From Eubacteriales bacterium (GTDB taxonomy: Bacteria > Bacillota > Clostridia > Christensenellales > Aristaeellaceae), in assembly GCA_028705775.1 (NCBI GenBank), contig JAQWCW010000002.1:62001-126000 (forward strand): a stretch of 64,000 nucleotides of DNA. The letters are read 5' to 3'. Below are positions 61,870 to 64,000 of the stretch, in pieces. A program made the position numbers and the translations under genes. Below the pieces are notes generated by a model. That model did no database searches. It was not told the DNA's origin and saw nothing but the letters and a program-made list of their open reading frames with translations. Each line of letters starts with the position of its first letter. Position 1 is the first letter of the stretch.

Positions 61870-63303
61870 ATGTTGGAATTCAGCCCTGAAGACGAGAGCA
61901 CGAATTTCGCTTCCATAAAGGTTGTCGGCTGCGGCGGCGGCGGAAATAACGCCGTTAACCGTATGGTTGACGCCGGACTCAAGGGCGTCGAGTTTATTTC
62001 GATAAACACGGACAGGCAGGCGCTTACGCTTTCCCGTGCCGACCAGAAGATTCAGATTGGCGAAAAGCTCACCAAGGGCTTGGGCGCAGGAGCTGTTCCC
62101 GATATCGGCCGCCGCGCTGCGGAGGAAAGCCGCGAGGAAATTGCAGCTTCCTTAAAGGGCGCGGATTTGGTTTTCGTAACCGCCGGAATGGGCGGCGGAA
62201 CGGGCACAGGCGCCGCTCCGATAGTCGCTGAGGTTGCCCGCGATTTGGGCTGCCTCACCATTGCGGTTGTAACAAAGCCGTTCCTCTTTGAGGGCAAGCA
62301 GCGCATGAAGAATGCCGAGCTTGGAATTGCAGACCTCAAGCAGTGCGTTGACACGCTCGTCGTTATCCCCAATGACCGCCTCCTTCAGGTTGTCTCCAAG
62401 GGAACTACGATGCTTGAAGCCTTCCGCATTGCGGATGATGTTCTCAGGCAGGGCATTCAGGGCATTTCCGATTTGATTGCTGTTCCTGCCATGATTAACC
62501 TCGACTTTGCGGACGTAAAGACCGTAATGGAGAGCGGCGGAATGGCTCATATGGGAATCGGCGTCGGCAAGGGCGAAAACCGCCTTGTGGACGCGGCGAA
62601 GAATGCCATTCAAAGCCCGCTTCTTGAAACCAATATTGATGGCGCAAGAGCCGTTCTTATCAATATCACCGGCGGCCCCGATGTAAGCATTCTTGAAATC
62701 AATGAGGCTGCAAACCTTATTATGCAGTCCGCTGACAGCGAAGCGAACATCATTTTCGGCGCGGGAATTGACGAGTCCCTCAGCGATGAGGTACGCATAA
62801 CCGTAATCGCAACCGGCTTTGAAAAAACCCCGTTCCCTCCCAAGGAAGTCAAAAAGGGCGGGCGCGTTCCTTCCGCGTTTGACGCGTCGCCTTATCACGC
62901 TCCTTCCTTTGAAACGCCTGCCGTTTCATCCTTCGGCATTCCGGACAGCTCCGTTCCCGCTCCCCAGATTCAGGAAACCGAGCTTCCCATCTTCTCCGGC
63001 AGCGCGCGCCCGACTCCGGGGCAGCAGATGATGCCGCAGCGCCAGATGCCCCAGCAGCCCATGAACCCCTTCCAGCCGAACCAGTTCGCGCCGCAGGGTC
63101 AGGTTCAGTACCCGCAGGGCTATCCGCAGCAGAATCAGTATGCGCCGCAGGGTCAGATGATGCAGCAGCCTTTTGGCGGCTACCAGCAGCAGCCCAACGT
63201 TGTTTATCCCAATCAGCAGCCTGCGCAGCCGCAGCAGCCCAAGGAAGACCTTACCGAGAAGGACGAGCTTGGAGTTCCCGCCTTCCTGCGCAAGAAGAAG
63301 TAA
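61870..63303 (+). CDS. ftsZ: Cell division protein FtsZ
   Basis: Tubulin-like GTPase that forms the division ring. [16 protein letters not shown] is near the N-terminus, the GTP loop is [10 protein letters not shown] (from Gly108), and the T7 loop is [11 protein letters not shown]. After the globular core (about residue 330) comes a linker of about 120 residues very rich in Gln, Pro and Met. The conserved C-terminal peptide is [11 protein letters not shown], which binds FtsA and other partners. The 477 residues are longer than average because of this linker. GAGGAGG precedes the ATG. Confidence 0.98.
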   Translation: MLEFSPEDESTNFASIKVVGCGGGGNNAVNRMVDAGLKGVEFISINTDRQALTLSRADQKIQIGEKLTKGLGAGAVPDIGRRAAEESREEIAASLKGADLVFVTAGMGGGTGTGAAPIVAEVARDLGCLTIAVVTKPFLFEGKQRMKNAELGIADLKQCVDTLVVIPNDRLLQVVSKGTTMLEAFRIADDVLRQGIQGISDLIAVPAMINLDFADVKTVMESGGMAHMGIGVGKGENRLVDAAKNAIQSPLLETNIDGARAVLINITGGPDVSILEINEAANLIMQSADSEANIIFGAGIDESLSDEVRITVIATGFEKTPFPPKEVKKGGRVPSAFDASPYHAPSFETPAVSSFGIPDSSVPAPQIQETELPIFSGSARPTPGQQMMPQRQMPQQPMNPFQPNQFAPQGQVQYPQGYPQQNQYAPQGQMMQQPFGGYQQQPNVVYPNQQPAQPQQPKEDLTEKDELGVPAFLRKKK

Positions 63304-63348
63304 TAAGTCGTGTGATGAAACGTGAATTCGTTTCTCGTTTCAAAATAG

Positions 63349-63382
63349 AAACCCGCTTTCGATTTTTCGGAGGCGGGTTTTG
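63349..63382. terminator. Terminator after ftsZ
   Basis: AAACCCGC (63349-63356) pairs with GCGGGTTT (63373-63380), followed by TGT. The reverse strand also ends in T-rich sequence, so it may act in both directions. Confidence 0.75.
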
Positions 63383-63593
63383 TAATGGGGGATATTCTTC
63401 AATGAAAACCGCATTTCCGCGCGTTTGCTCCGGCAGGATTTCTAAATGAATTCGCCGCACGGACAAACATGAATGCTCCGGATAACAAGAAAACAAGCTC
63501 GTTTATGAGAACTCGTCGCCGTGATAAATAGCGCGAATCCCGTTTTCGGGCTTGTTTCCTGAATTTCGATAATTCTCTGCCGCCGTTTTTACC

Positions 63594-64000
63594 TTAAACC
63601 GCGCTTGCGCTGAAAGCGAATCTCGCGCAGGTGTCGGGCGGGATTATCTGAACGTAGGGCTTGTCCTCCATGCTGCCGCTTTCGCCCTTGACGGCGGGAA
63701 TTCCGCACCACGGCTCAAGGCATACGTAATCGGCGTTCGCCTTCGGCTTTGACCAGATACCGAGCACGCTGAATTTCGGGAAATCGAAGCGAATGCCCCT
63801 GCCGGTATTACGGCTTACAAGCCTTACGGAGCGGGATTTGAGCGAGGCGAAGATTAGCGCGTCGCGCTCGTCGAACAGCGAGTACTTGAGCGGAAGCACC
63901 CTTCCGTCCTCCATCTCGGAAAGCTTCTCCGTTCCGGTTATAATATATCCGTTCGGCGCGAGCGAGTTGATTCCGTCCTCGTGCTGCTCAAATACGATGT
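63594..64000 (-). CDS. Aldose 1-epimerase-like protein, C-terminal part (5' end outside window)
   Basis: The frame is open through the window end, so the gene starts beyond 64000. The visible 134 residues include FEQHEDGINSLAPNGYII, VLPLKYSLFDERDALIF and VCLEPWCGIPAVKG. The LEPWCGIP phrase is typical of the LacX/galactose mutarotase-like branch of aldose epimerases, which interconvert sugar anomers. The catalytic His and part of the fold lie outside the window. It is convergent with ftsZ. Confidence 0.8.
   Translation of the reverse strand, partial: IVFEQHEDGINSLAPNGYIITGTEKLSEMEDGRVLPLKYSLFDERDALIFASLKSRSVRLVSRNTGRGIRFDFPKFSVLGIWSKPKANADYVCLEPWCGIPAVKGESGSMEDKPYVQIIPPDTCARFAFSASAV

Overview
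This 64 kb window looks like a chromosome segment of a Bacillota (Firmicutes) bacterium, most likely of the class Clostridia. Support comes from strong GGAGG ribosome-binding sites, frequent TTG and GTG starts, a T-box riboswitch before ileS, the Bacillus/Clostridia order lonB-lonA-engB, a penicillin-binding protein with C-terminal PASTA domains, a diaminopimelate-type MurE and the yicC-gmk-rpoZ-coaBC cluster. Base composition by eye is fairly GC-rich for this phylum. The genus cannot be named. Almost everything is chromosomal housekeeping. I see no rRNA, tRNA, insertion sequence, prophage or CRISPR array.

Layout. 1-5.7 kb: end of a membrane protein, small unknown proteins, a UspA-like protein, a secreted protein and topB. 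5.8-10.6 kb: an unusual cassette of two sugar-type ABC permeases, an HlyD-like adaptor and a MacB-like membrane protein, followed by tadA. 11.0-14.4 kb: a sugar ABC importer (binding protein plus two permeases) with its own promoter and candidate operators. 14.8-26.1 kb: a YARHG-domain secreted protein, a sugar isomerase-like TIM barrel, lonB-lonA-engB, a DUF2461 protein, a phosphohexomutase and transketolase. 26.2-34.5 kb: a reverse-strand membrane protein, then T-box-ileS, a glycosidase-family-4-like protein lacking its metal-site histidines, two RNA-modification enzymes and tgt. 34.5-37.7 kb: the deoB-punA nucleoside operon, divergent from an RlmL-like methyltransferase. 37.8-43.6 kb: an ABC-2 exporter, a methyltransferase, a small membrane protein, a LysM protein, a probable gene remnant, a DMT permease and dut. 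43.8-49.1 kb: yicC-gmk-rpoZ-coaBC, a CAP-domain secreted protein interrupted by one amber codon, a zinc-ribbon protein and a metallophosphoesterase. 49.5-63.3 kb: the division and cell wall cluster mraZ, ftsL-like, PBP, murE, mraY, murD, ftsW, murA, ftsQ, ftsA, ftsZ. The last 0.4 kb is part of an aldose-epimerase-like gene.

Functional links. The division cluster joins peptidoglycan precursor synthesis (MurA, MurE, MurD, MraY) to septal synthesis (FtsW, PBP, FtsL, FtsQ) and the FtsA/FtsZ ring. Compared with the familiar order it lacks mraW, murF, murG and murC at this site and carries murA between ftsW and ftsQ. Several genes (ileS, tgt, tadA, the RlmL-, RlmK- and RluA-like enzymes, engB) serve translation.

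Most noteworthy: the mixed importer/exporter cassette without an ATPase gene, the inactive-looking GH4 homologue, the CAP gene with an in-frame TAG just after its signal peptide, the topB leader hairpin, paired GCAATA/TATTGC half-sites before the sugar importer, and a sugar-binding protein without a lipobox. No clearly new defence or mobile system was found.
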